Part shown: positions 7,739 through 15,635 of the stretch, one piece after another
How the letters are laid out: each line of letters opens with the position of its first letter
Position numbering within the stretch: position 1 is the first letter of the stretch
NCBI GenBank assembly: GCA_964598235.1
Contig: CAZRAY010000012.1
Coordinates: 1 to 39,701, forward strand
Length of the DNA stretch: 39,701 nucleotides
Direction: 5' to 3'
DNA from: UBA652 sp964598235
GTDB lineage: Bacteria > Pseudomonadota > Gammaproteobacteria > Nitrosococcales > Methylophagaceae
Notes under the pieces: model-generated
Seen by the model: the letters and a program-made list of their open reading frames with translations, nothing else
The model's database searches: none
Told to the model about the DNA's origin: nothing
Position numbers and translations under genes: made by a program

Positions 7739-8287
7739 TCACCAGACCAAATCATCAGGGATTTGATAGTCTGCATACGGATCATTTTCATCTGCTGTTT
7801 GCTCCGCTTGCATCCGGACCACCTGCTCTGGCAACCGGTTGGCTATTCGCTCGGCAATTTTATCCGGGATTAAAGCATAACCTTCTCCTACCACCGCGAT
7901 AGCGAGATAGCCTTGGGTAAGCTCTTGCTGCTGTTGCTCAGTGACATAGAGTTTTTTAACTTTGCTGTTATGGCTAAAGTTATAAGCTATCTCCGCTTCT
8001 TTTGGGATGGCGATATGATGTGTGGTAATGATCTGCCCAACTTCTGCGGTGAGTGCTTTTTTCGCCTGTGCCGTATCGCGTTTTTTATTCAGCGCCAAAT
8101 CGCGTTGCTGCTTCTCACGGGCAGCTTGCGCTAGCTCTGCCGACATGCCGTCAGCTTTAACTGCCTTACCGGACTTAACCGCTTTTCTATTTTTATTCTC
8201 TGCTTGGCGCTTTTGATGTTGTGATTTTTTTGCTTTCTTTTTATCAACAACGCCTTTGCTAAGAAGTTGGTCTGCTAATGATGCCAT
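7739..8287 (-). CDS. DUF2058 family protein (YaiL-like)
   Basis: 182-aa soluble, highly charged protein. The N-terminus MASLADQLLSKGVVDKKKAKKSQHQKRQ, a long Lys/Arg/Gln-rich coiled stretch (residues 15-85), and the C-terminal domain ending DENDPYADYQIPDDLVW are the DUF2058/YaiL pattern. Family members have been called polynucleotide-associated proteins, but no reaction is established. It follows hisA on the same strand (35-bp gap) and may be read from the his promoter. Genes between hisA and hisF are not part of the histidine pathway. Confidence 0.85.
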   Translation of the reverse strand: MASLADQLLSKGVVDKKKAKKSQHQKRQAENKNRKAVKSGKAVKADGMSAELAQAAREKQQRDLALNKKRDTAQAKKALTAEVGQIITTHHIAIPKEAEIAYNFSHNSKVKKLYVTEQQQQELTQGYLAIAVVGEGYALIPDKIAERIANRLPEQVVRMQAEQTADENDPYADYQIPDDLVW

Positions 8288-8322
8288 GGAGGCGCCTTTC
8301 TCTTAGTTTTGCTCGTGAATGC

Positions 8323-9066
8323 TTATGTTGGCGGGTTTAAGCGATCAGCCAATGCCTGGCCTTCTGCCAAGTCAATCGCGCCTTCATAAATCGCGCGGCC
8401 TAAAATTGCGCCTGTCACGCCTTCGCTTTCATAATGGCATAGCGCTTTAATATCGTCATACGAACTCATGCCGCCAGATGCGATAACGGGGATCGAAATC
8501 GCGCGCGCTAAATCACGAGTGGCCATCAGGTTAACCCCTTCCATCATGCCATCACGGCTGATATCCGTATAGATAATTTCATTCACGCCGACGCTTTCAA
8601 ATTGCTGCGCGACAGCGGTGACATTTTTACCAGACACTTCTGCCCAGCCATCCGTTGCCACCATGCCATCTTTCGCATCCAAGCCAACAATAATATGGCC
8701 CGGGAATTGAGTGCACATCTCAGCAACGAAATCCGGATCTTCAATGGCTTTCGTGCCGATAATGACATAGTTCACGCCTGCATCAAGATAGGTTTGAATC
8801 GTTTCCGCTGTGCGGATACCGCCCCCAATCTGAACGGTTAAATCCGGAAAGGCCTTGCAAATCGCATGCACCACTTCGGCATTTTTAGGCTTGCCTGCAA
8901 AGGCACCATCGAGATCAACTAAATGCAGGCGCTTTGTGCCCGCATCCACCCATTTCCTCGCCGTCGCGACAGGATCATCCGAGAACACAGTATTATCTTC
9001 CATCCGACCTTGGCGCAAACGCACACATTGGCCTTCTTTTAAATCAATCGCTGGGATTAATTGCAT
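8323..9066 (-). CDS. hisA: ProFAR isomerase HisA
   Basis: Fourth step of histidine synthesis, the Amadori rearrangement of ProFAR to PRFAR. TIM barrel with MQLIPAIDLKEGQCVRLRQG (catalytic Asp8), VQIGGGIRTAETI, the second catalytic Asp in YTDISRDGMMEG and VIASGGMSS. 247 aa is normal. AGGAGAAGT precedes the ATG. It follows hisH by 15 bp; the usual next gene, hisF, is displaced about 2.2 kb. Confidence 0.97.
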   Translation of the reverse strand: MQLIPAIDLKEGQCVRLRQGRMEDNTVFSDDPVATARKWVDAGTKRLHLVDLDGAFAGKPKNAEVVHAICKAFPDLTVQIGGGIRTAETIQTYLDAGVNYVIIGTKAIEDPDFVAEMCTQFPGHIIVGLDAKDGMVATDGWAEVSGKNVTAVAQQFESVGVNEIIYTDISRDGMMEGVNLMATRDLARAISIPVIASGGMSSYDDIKALCHYESEGVTGAILGRAIYEGAIDLAEGQALADRLNPPT

Positions 9067-9081
9067 TACTTCTCCTAATTT

Positions 9082-9726
9082 TTAAGCTTGGCCATCCCAT
9101 GAAACAAAATTGCGTAACAACTGTAACCCCGCATGTGCGCTCTTCTCTGGGTGGAACTGGGTCGCAAACACGTTGTCTTGCGCCAATACTGCGGCAAAAG
9201 TCTCTGGATAAGCCGACGTGCCCACGACGATATCTGTCGATTCTGGCGCTGCATAATAACTATGCACAAAATAAAATCGACTATCTTGTTCTATGCCCTG
9301 CCAAAGCGGATGACTTTGCGATTGCGTCACCTGATTCCAGCCCATATGGGGGATTTTCAGGTGTGACCCATCGGCTTCCGTTACTAAGTCAAAATGGCGC
9401 ACATTGCCCTTAAAAATATCCAGCCCTTGTACGCCACCATTTTCATCGCTATGCGTGAGCAATAATTGCATGCCGATGCAAATACCGAGAAAAGGCTTTG
9501 ATGCTGCCACTTCCTTCACCACGCCCGTCAATGCCAAATTGTCCAATTCAGCCATGCAGGCACCAATCGCCCCTTGCCCAGGGAATACCACCCGATCAGC
9601 GGCCAATATTTTCTCTTTGTTAGCGGTTACTATCACTTTTGAATCAGGAGAAACGGCCTCTAGTGCTTTCGACACTGAGCGCAAATTACCCATGCCATAA
9701 TCAATTACGGCGATTGTTTGTGTCAC
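9082..9726 (-). CDS. hisH: Imidazole glycerol phosphate synthase, glutaminase subunit
   Basis: Class I glutamine amidotransferase supplying ammonia to HisF. IAVIDYGMGNLRSVSKALE at the N-terminus, nucleophile cysteine in PFLGICIGMQLL, and the His-Glu pair in FATQFHPEKSAHAGL complete the triad. 214 aa. Start overlaps the hisB stop by one base. Confidence 0.97.
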   Translation of the reverse strand: MTQTIAVIDYGMGNLRSVSKALEAVSPDSKVIVTANKEKILAADRVVFPGQGAIGACMAELDNLALTGVVKEVAASKPFLGICIGMQLLLTHSDENGGVQGLDIFKGNVRHFDLVTEADGSHLKIPHMGWNQVTQSQSHPLWQGIEQDSRFYFVHSYYAAPESTDIVVGTSAYPETFAAVLAQDNVFATQFHPEKSAHAGLQLLRNFVSWDGQA

Positions 9727-10319
9727 TATAAAGCGCCCTTAGTGGAAGGTAGCTGCCCTGCGCCTCGCGGATCCAACGTCACCGCCATCCGCAATGCGCG
9801 GCCAAAGGCTTTAAAGATCGTTTCTGCAATATGATGTGCATTGCGACCTTTAATATTATCAATGTGTAGGGTGACATCGGCATGATTAGTGAAGCCTTGG
9901 AAAAATTCAAAGAATAAATCCGTATCAAACTCACCGACTTTATCGCGGGTAAATTTCACATCAAACTCCATCCCTGGGCGGCCCGACAAATCCAGCACAA
10001 CGCGAGATAATGCCTCATCTAGTGGCACATACGCATGGCCATAGCGCACAATACCTTTTTTATCGCCCAGCGCCTGCTTGAATGCTTGCCCAATGGTAAT
10101 ACCGATATCTTCTGTCGTATGGTGTGCATCAATCTGCAAATCACCTTTCGCTTTTATCGACAAATCAAATAGCCCGTGCCGCGCGATCTGTTCCATCATA
10201 TGGTCTAAAAAAGGGACGCCTGTTTCTGCACTAAACTTACCTGAACCATCGAGATCCAAGCTCACTGAAATTTGAGTTTCTAGCGTATTCCGCTCAATGG
10301 TTGCTTGTCGCGTAGCCAT
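9726..10319 (-). CDS. hisB: Imidazoleglycerol-phosphate dehydratase
   Basis: Dehydrates IGP to imidazole acetol phosphate using manganese. 197 aa, the monofunctional form without the phosphatase domain fused in E. coli HisB. Metal-binding histidine clusters are visible: FLDHMMEQIARHG, DAHHTTEDIGI, and GRNAHHIAETIFKAFGRAL. First gene of the minus-strand his run hisB-H-A, divergent from fnr. Confidence 0.97.
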   Translation of the reverse strand: MATRQATIERNTLETQISVSLDLDGSGKFSAETGVPFLDHMMEQIARHGLFDLSIKAKGDLQIDAHHTTEDIGITIGQAFKQALGDKKGIVRYGHAYVPLDEALSRVVLDLSGRPGMEFDVKFTRDKVGEFDTDLFFEFFQGFTNHADVTLHIDNIKGRNAHHIAETIFKAFGRALRMAVTLDPRGAGQLPSTKGAL

Positions 10320-10417
10320 ATTTTCACCTTAAATTTACGTTATATGACAGCATAATAACTGTTTCAGCTTCGTCTTAGAAGGCGTATGATGTAAATAGAT
10401 CACTGGAGGTCTTCATT

Positions 10418-11164
10418 TTGGCAACAAACCATAAGGTCGTTCAATTATTTGATGCGCCCGCCCAACGTCATGACCCTGTCGCCTGCGATAATTGCTCGCT
10501 CCACAGCCTATGCTTACCGTTAGGTTTAAGCAATCATGACCTGACGCAACTAGACCAGATTATTGATCGCAAAGAACGCTATCAACGCAATGAAGTTTTG
10601 TTTCGCGCAAATACACCGTTCACCACCCTCTTTGTTGTCCGATCTGGCACCTTCAAAACAACGGTCACCGATTCAAATGGCCACGAACAAATCACCGGGT
10701 TCTATTTCCCGGGTGAATTTATTGGTTTGGATGCTATTTATACTGAAAGCTACCAAGCCACCGCAACGTCAGTTGAAACCAGCACACTTTGCGCGCTCCC
10801 GTTTGATCGCTTGCAAAACTTAGGTGCAGATATCCCACAATTGCAAGTCAATATCCTCCGTCGCTCCAGCAAAGAGCTCTCAAATGACAAAAGCCTGATG
10901 GTTTTACTTAGTAAAAACAATGCAGATGCCAAACTTGCCACATACCTACTCTCCCTTTCCGCCCGCTTCCAAGAACGCGGCTTCTCTGCCACCAAATTTC
11001 GCCTCAGCATGCCACGGAAAGACATTGCCAACCACCTCGGTCTCGCAGTCGAAACGATGAGTCGCCTATTTTCTCGTTTTCAGAAAGAGAAGCTTATCAC
11101 CGTTGCTGGCAAATCAATTACACTCCTTGACCTCCCTAAACTACAAACACTGTGTGATCATTAA
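10418..11164 (+). CDS. fnr: FNR/ANR oxygen-sensing transcriptional regulator
   Basis: CRP-family regulator that binds a [4Fe-4S] cluster and controls the switch to low oxygen. The four expected ligands are present: Cys23, Cys26, Cys32 (ACDNCSLHSLC) and Cys125 (TSTLCALPF). The recognition helix VETMSRLFSRFQ has the E-SR pattern that reads TTGAT. The cNMP-like beta domain (RSGTFKTTVTDSNGHEQITGFYFPGEFIG) and dimer helix are complete. Starts with TTG, supported by GGAGGT at 10405-10410. A perfect FNR site lies 12 bp after its stop, in front of the ompW-like gene. Confidence 0.95.
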   Translation: MATNHKVVQLFDAPAQRHDPVACDNCSLHSLCLPLGLSNHDLTQLDQIIDRKERYQRNEVLFRANTPFTTLFVVRSGTFKTTVTDSNGHEQITGFYFPGEFIGLDAIYTESYQATATSVETSTLCALPFDRLQNLGADIPQLQVNILRRSSKELSNDKSLMVLLSKNNADAKLATYLLSLSARFQERGFSATKFRLSMPRKDIANHLGLAVETMSRLFSRFQKEKLITVAGKSITLLDLPKLQTLCDH

Positions 11165-11175
11165 CTTGATTTAAC

Positions 11176-11189
11176 TTGATTTAGATCAA
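11176..11189. promoter_or_regulatory. FNR box upstream of ompW-like gene
   Basis: TTGATTTAGATCAA is a perfect match to the FNR consensus TTGAT-N4-ATCAA. An extra half site TTGAT (11166-11170) forms a 10-bp direct repeat with it. A candidate -10 (TAAAAT, 11212-11217) puts the box centre at about -41.5, the class II activation position. Confidence 0.85.
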
Positions 11190-11262
11190 GACCCCTTCCT
11201 CACTAATTTTATAAAATAACGCGCAACTAACCGTTATTTTTAGATTTTTGGAGAAAACCCTA

Positions 11263-11934
11263 ATGAAAACTCGTACGCTTACCCTTAGCCTCTCAGCCAT
11301 TATTGGCCTGTCTGGCATTACCAGCACCGCAATGGCTTATGAAGCAGGAGATATCCTTGTTCGTGGCCGTATCGCCCACGTTAAACCGCTTGATGACAGT
11401 GGTTTGCTTGAAGTAGAAGGCGCGGCTGCAGCAGGTAGTGGTGTAACGGTTAATTCTGATATCATTCCAGAGTTAGATTTCACCTACATGCTTGCGCCAC
11501 ATTGGGGTGTTGAGCTTATCCTAGGTTATTCTAACCACGATGTAAAAGCATCTGGCTCAGTAGCCGCATTGGGTAAAGTAATTGATGCCAAAGCATTGCC
11601 TCCCACGCTAACATTGCAATATCACTTTTTGCCTAACTCAAATATCCGTCCTTATATTGGTGCAGGTCTAAATTACACCTACTTCTTCGATGAATCTGTA
11701 ACAGGTCCATTAGACCAACCAGGTGCTAAAATTAAAATGGATGACTCTTGGGGCTTAGCAGCACAAGCAGGCGTTGACTTTGCTATCAACAATGATTGGT
11801 TTGTAAATCTGGATGTAAAATATATTCAAATGGAAACAACAGCACATTTCAGCGGTACAACTGCAGGCGCCGCAAAAATCAATGTTGATGTTGATCCTTT
11901 AATATGGAGCGTTGGTATCGGCCGCCGTTTCTAA
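11263..11934 (+). CDS. ompW: OmpW family outer-membrane protein
   Basis: Eight-stranded outer-membrane beta-barrel with a hydrophobic channel. A signal peptide ends in STAMA (about residue 25); the mature protein begins YEAGDILVRGRIAHVKP and contains PELDFTYMLAPHWGVELILGYS, the TLQYHFLPN and RPYIGAGLNYTYFF family segments, and ends in a barrel strand with terminal phenylalanine (IWSVGIGRRF). I start at ATG 11263 because GGAG (11250-11253) fits it; the TTG at 11248 overlaps that site. The FNR box in front suggests oxygen control, as known for E. coli ompW. 223 aa. Confidence 0.93.
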   Translation: MKTRTLTLSLSAIIGLSGITSTAMAYEAGDILVRGRIAHVKPLDDSGLLEVEGAAAAGSGVTVNSDIIPELDFTYMLAPHWGVELILGYSNHDVKASGSVAALGKVIDAKALPPTLTLQYHFLPNSNIRPYIGAGLNYTYFFDESVTGPLDQPGAKIKMDDSWGLAAQAGVDFAINNDWFVNLDVKYIQMETTAHFSGTTAGAAKINVDVDPLIWSVGIGRRF

Positions 11935-11962
11935 GCCCTATTAATTACAAAATCTCTCTCTG

Positions 11963-11997
11963 CCCCACACGGTAATTTATACTGTGTGGGGTTTTTT
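11963..11997 (+). terminator. Terminator of ompW-like gene
   Basis: CCCCACAC ... GTGTGGGG (extendable through GGTA/TACT) followed by six T; 29 bp after the stop codon. Confidence 0.92.
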
Positions 11998-12068
11998 ATT
12001 GTTTATTCAATAGACAGCAGACACCCCTATCGCTTACACTGAAAGTTATAAATGGTTAGGGAGTGCTT

Positions 12069-12470
12069 ATGTCTCGTCTCAGATCGTCTGTTGGCGGTGT
12101 TCTTACATCCATTCAAGATTTTGGTCTCGTGCTGATTGCTATCGCATCCGTTATCGCCCTCTATTTTGAATTCTCAGCTATGTTTGATGCTAAAATTGTC
12201 ACCTTAGCGGACTTATTATTGCTATTCATTTATCTTGAAGTATTGTCGATGGTGGTCGTTTACTTAAATTCGGGTAAACTTCCTGTCCGAATTCCACTTT
12301 ATATCGCCATGGTCGCTTTGGCACGATATCTTATCCTTGATATGAAAAACATGGACAACTGGCGCTTATTAGGCGTCTCTGGTGCTATTTTAATCGTTAC
12401 CCTTGCCGTCTTAGCCCTTCGCTATGGCCACACAAAATATCCTTATGACCAATCGACAGATGCGGGCTAG
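12069..12470 (+). CDS. psiE: PsiE family membrane protein
   Basis: 133-aa protein with four hydrophobic helices, resembling phosphate-starvation-inducible PsiE: FGLVLIAIASVIALYFEF, LLLLFIYLEVLSMVVVYLNSGKLPVRIPLYIAMVALARYLILD, and a last helix LLGVSGAILIVTLAVLALRYG. The VRIPLYIAMVALARY part is the family hallmark. The role is unknown. AGGGAG just before 12064 supports ATG 12069 rather than the GTG at 12063. No Pho box was recognised upstream, so phosphate control is not shown here. Confidence 0.85.
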   Translation: MSRLRSSVGGVLTSIQDFGLVLIAIASVIALYFEFSAMFDAKIVTLADLLLLFIYLEVLSMVVVYLNSGKLPVRIPLYIAMVALARYLILDMKNMDNWRLLGVSGAILIVTLAVLALRYGHTKYPYDQSTDAG

Positions 12471-12508
12471 CAACCCCCTTCATCGATTATTGAATTGGGA
12501 GCCGTAAG

Positions 12509-12943
12509 ATGAATAAACCTTTTTTTATTATCTTGCTTCCTTTTTTAATGTTAGCCGCCGCTTCTGCTGCCAGCTTTGCTGAGATTTATAAATGGACGGA
12601 TGCCTCTGGCAAGATACACTTTGGCGACAAACCACCTCAGCAGTCGGCTGAAAAACTAGAAATCAATACCAAACATTCTGAACCCGTGGTCTATGAACAG
12701 GCCTTTCCTAACCAAAAAGAAGTGATTATGTATGGCGCCAGCTGGTGTGGCTATTGTAAGAAAGCCCGACAATACTTTACAACGAATAACATCGCCTTCA
12801 CCGAATATGATGTTGAAAAAAATGGCCGCGCTAAAAGAGAATATGATGCCCTAGGCGCGTCGGGTTATCCCCTTATTCTAATTGGCGATCAGCGCATGCA
12901 GGGTTTTAGCATCGCAGGATTCAATCAGCGATATCAAGACTAA
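12509..12943 (+). CDS. Secreted glutaredoxin-like protein with DUF4124 N-domain
   Basis: 144 aa: signal peptide (residues 1-24), a DUF4124-type segment (AEIYKWTDASGKIHFGDKPP), and a thioredoxin-fold glutaredoxin domain from about residue 68 with the redox motif WCGYC and the cis-proline region SGYPLILIGDQRMQGF. It is probably periplasmic and acts in thiol-disulfide exchange. Such DUF4124-glutaredoxin fusions occur in many proteobacteria; the substrate is unknown. Converges on murJ with a 4-bp overlap of stop codons. Confidence 0.85.
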   Translation: MNKPFFIILLPFLMLAAASAASFAEIYKWTDASGKIHFGDKPPQQSAEKLEINTKHSEPVVYEQAFPNQKEVIMYGASWCGYCKKARQYFTTNNIAFTEYDVEKNGRAKREYDALGASGYPLILIGDQRMQGFSIAGFNQRYQD

Positions 12944-14478
12944 GCATTCGGCTTTAATAAGCGTTTCAATGGCACGCCAGACATCGCTAAAACAGCAAAA
13001 TAAATCACCATCGCCACGGCAATCAACGGCAATAACGCGCCGAAGCGATGCCACACATCCCAGCCCAGCCACGAATCTAATGTGGGATTAAGCCATACTA
13101 ACGCCGCCAACATAGTCCCATTGGCTAAGGCAATTTTGGCCAATAAACTTGCCCAACCGGCTTCAGGCTGATACACACCTTCTCGTCGCAAGCCCAAATA
13201 TAATAGGCTTGCATTTAATATCGCAGATAAGCTGGTGGCCAATGCCAAGCCAACGTGTGCCAATGGAATCATCAAGGCCAAGTTCAGCACCATATTCACC
13301 ACCATCGCAATAATGCCAATTTTAACGGGTGTTTTGATATCCTTTCGGGCATAGAAACCGGGCGCCAATACTTTAATCAAAATAAAGGCGAGTAAACCAA
13401 CAGAATAGGCCAATAAACTATGTGACGCCCTATTGGCATCGCTCGGCATAAATTCACCATACTGAAATAAAGAAACTAGCAACGGCTCAGCTAATACGAC
13501 AATACCCACCACCGCAGGCGTACCAATAATCAATGCCCAACGCAAAGCCCAATCCAAAGTACGTGAAAATTCTTTTGGGGATGCCTTTGCATGCTGCTGC
13601 GATAGGCCAGGCAGGATAACCGTTGCCAACGCCACACCAAATACGCCCAGTGGAAACTCCACCACCCTATCGGAGAAATAAAGCCACGAGATACTCCCCG
13701 TGACCAAAAAAGAAGCCAGCAAGGTATCAAATAATAAATTGATTTGCGACACCGATACGCCAAACATTGCAGGCAACATCAATTTCCTAATTTTCTTAAC
13801 ACCTTGATGCTGCCAACCCCAGTGCGGTTTAGGTAATTGGTTTATCTTCAACAAAAATGGGATCTGGAATAGCAACTGTATAGCGCCGCCAATAAACACC
13901 CCCCATGCCAACGCCTTCACCGGCTCATCCATCATTGGCGAGAGCCAAATAGCACAGCCAATCAGCGATAAATTCAGAAATACGGGCGTAAATGCAGGCA
14001 CAGCAAATCGACCAAAGCTATTTAAAATAGCCCCTGATAAAGCCGTTAAAGAAATAAAGAAGAGATACGGAAAGGTAATTCGCAGCATATCGCCTGCGAG
14101 CATAATTTTGGCAGGTTCATCAATAAACCCAGGCGCAAAAGCCATCACCAACCACGGCGCGGCTAATACACCAATCACCGTAATCAAAAACAAGATCCCG
14201 CCCAAGCTGCCACTCACCGCATTGACTAAGATCTTAAGATCATCCCCTTCGCGCAATTTATAATCAGATAAAACAGGAATGAACGCCTGTGAAAAAGCGC
14301 CTTCTGCAAACAAACGTCGGAGAAAATTCGGGATCTTGAAGGCAACAAAAAACACGTCTGCGCCTAAACCCGCACCAAACAGTCGTGCAATCACCACATC
14401 GCGGATAAACCCTAAAATCCGTGAGATAAACGTCATACTGCCAACAATGGCTGTCGATTTAAATAGTTTTCCGCTCAT
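12940..14478 (-). CDS. murJ: Lipid II flippase MurJ (MviN)
   Basis: Moves lipid II across the inner membrane for peptidoglycan synthesis. 512 residues with about 14 helices of the MOP fold. The N-terminus KSTAIVGSMTFISRILGFIRD carries the conserved Arg residues of the central cavity, followed by FFVAFKIPNFLRRLFAEGAFSQAFIPVL, a family signature. SDRVVEFPLGVFGVALATVILPGLS in the middle is also conserved. It lies 37 bp after oxyR on the same strand and may share its transcript. The usual neighbours rpsT and ribF are absent. Confidence 0.97.
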   Translation of the reverse strand: MSGKLFKSTAIVGSMTFISRILGFIRDVVIARLFGAGLGADVFFVAFKIPNFLRRLFAEGAFSQAFIPVLSDYKLREGDDLKILVNAVSGSLGGILFLITVIGVLAAPWLVMAFAPGFIDEPAKIMLAGDMLRITFPYLFFISLTALSGAILNSFGRFAVPAFTPVFLNLSLIGCAIWLSPMMDEPVKALAWGVFIGGAIQLLFQIPFLLKINQLPKPHWGWQHQGVKKIRKLMLPAMFGVSVSQINLLFDTLLASFLVTGSISWLYFSDRVVEFPLGVFGVALATVILPGLSQQHAKASPKEFSRTLDWALRWALIIGTPAVVGIVVLAEPLLVSLFQYGEFMPSDANRASHSLLAYSVGLLAFILIKVLAPGFYARKDIKTPVKIGIIAMVVNMVLNLALMIPLAHVGLALATSLSAILNASLLYLGLRREGVYQPEAGWASLLAKIALANGTMLAALVWLNPTLDSWLGWDVWHRFGALLPLIAVAMVIYFAVLAMSGVPLKRLLKPNA

Positions 14479-14515
14479 CTTTCCGCAGCAATCCTTTAGA
14501 AATTGTTAACTTATT

Positions 14516-15421
14516 TTACGCCAAAACGGTTGTAAACACTGTTGTCATCTCAGCTAACAAAGCTTGGCGTTGATAACCCTGCCGCCACACCAGACCAATA
14601 CTACGCGAAGGCATCTCCTTGCCTGTTTGCGCCAGTGGTCTCAGACAGATATCTTCTCGCTGCAATAACGCCGAATGTCTTGCCATGGCAGGCACGAGCG
14701 TCATGCCTGCACCGCTGGCGACCATTTCAATAAGCGTCGTTAAGCTAGTGCCTTGAAAGCGGGCTCTGTTGGCTTGTGGCGCAAGCTGACACGCCGCTAA
14801 AGCGTGATCACGCAAGCAATGCCCTTCTGCCAATAATAAAAGCTCGCCTATCGGTAACTGCTTTGGGGTTAATGTAATTTGTGTTGCAAGCGGGTGATCG
14901 ACCGGCAACACGACACTGAAATCCTCTTCCCCTACTATTGTATGCGCTAAGCCTTCAACATCATAAGGAAACGCGAGCACAGCAACATCAAGCGAACCCT
15001 CAGCCAACTGCGCTAATAAGTCTGCCGACTGCGCTTCCTGCAGTAAAAAGGACGCCTCTGGTAAGGCAGCGCGCAAAGTAGGCAAAATGATGGGTAATAA
15101 AAAAGGCGCAATGGTGGGGATTAAGCCTAGCCGCACCGTACCGCCATAAGGTGCAGATTCTGCTTTTACATGCTCAACAAGATCTGCTGATAAAGTCAGA
15201 ATTTTTTGTGCCTGTTCGGCAACTTGCTCACCGAGCGCTGTTGGTAAAACGCTGCGCTTTGTACGCTCTAATAAGGAGATGCCCAATTGCGCCTCCAAAT
15301 CTTGGATCCCCGCACTCAGGGTGGATTGGGTGACAAAGCAGCGTTCAGCGGCATGTCCAAAATGGCGATGTTCGACCACGGCAACAAGATACTGCAGCTG
15401 GCGTAAGGTTGGTAAACTCAT
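14516..15421 (-). CDS. oxyR: Hydrogen peroxide-responsive LysR regulator OxyR
   Basis: LysR-type regulator of the peroxide response. The N-terminal winged HTH (LRQLQYLVAVVEHRHFGHAAERCFVTQSTLSAGIQDLE) is followed by the sensor domain with the redox pair Cys202 and Cys211 in EGHCLRDHALAAC. This has the same spacing as Cys199/Cys208 of E. coli OxyR, which form the activating disulfide. 301 aa. Divergent from katA, a classic OxyR target, with a 214-bp region between the start codons. Confidence 0.93.
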   Translation of the reverse strand: MSLPTLRQLQYLVAVVEHRHFGHAAERCFVTQSTLSAGIQDLEAQLGISLLERTKRSVLPTALGEQVAEQAQKILTLSADLVEHVKAESAPYGGTVRLGLIPTIAPFLLPIILPTLRAALPEASFLLQEAQSADLLAQLAEGSLDVAVLAFPYDVEGLAHTIVGEEDFSVVLPVDHPLATQITLTPKQLPIGELLLLAEGHCLRDHALAACQLAPQANRARFQGTSLTTLIEMVASGAGMTLVPAMARHSALLQREDICLRPLAQTGKEMPSRSIGLVWRQGYQRQALLAEMTTVFTTVLA

Positions 15422-15497
15422 AAATCGGTTTTCCCACTTAAAATCATCTATTTAATTCGTTGGAACTAAAATAACATGGTTGCTACACTTTTCTCAA

Positions 15498-15514
15498 CCT
15501 GATTTTTATTCAGG
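15498..15514. promoter_or_regulatory. Dyad in the oxyR-katA intergenic region
   Basis: CCTGA-N7-TCAGG palindrome within an AT-rich stretch, 120-138 bp before katA. It may be part of the katA/oxyR control region. It does not match the OxyR consensus (spaced ATAG/CTAT elements), which I could not place with confidence here. Confidence 0.3.
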
Positions 15515-15533
15515 CAATTAATAGGAAATTAAA

Positions 15534-15608
15534 ATGTTACGTATTTTATTGGAAAACACACACCATATTTTTATCGATATATTGGCTACTTATGCCGTAA
15601 CGCATTAA
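15534..15608 (+). CDS. Possible 24-codon leader ORF upstream of katA
   Basis: ATG at 15534, preceded by AGGA with 7-base spacing, opens a 24-codon frame (MLRILLENTHHIFIDILATY...) that stops 27 bp before the katA start. Good ribosome binding site and close placement make translation plausible; conservation is unknown and a frame this short can arise by chance. Confidence 0.3.
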   Translation: MLRILLENTHHIFIDILATYAVTH

Positions 15609-15635
15609 TTCCTTCCCACTTTTAGGAGAAGCAGA

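Noticed and set aside
8934..9413. 159-codon plus-strand frame opposite hisA/hisH
   Set aside because: Shadow of two well-conserved his genes with an implausible composition.
15422..15635. OxyR binding site in the oxyR-katA intergenic region
   Set aside because: Fragments such as CTAT and ATAG occur, but I could not align the four spaced elements of the consensus; left as unproven.
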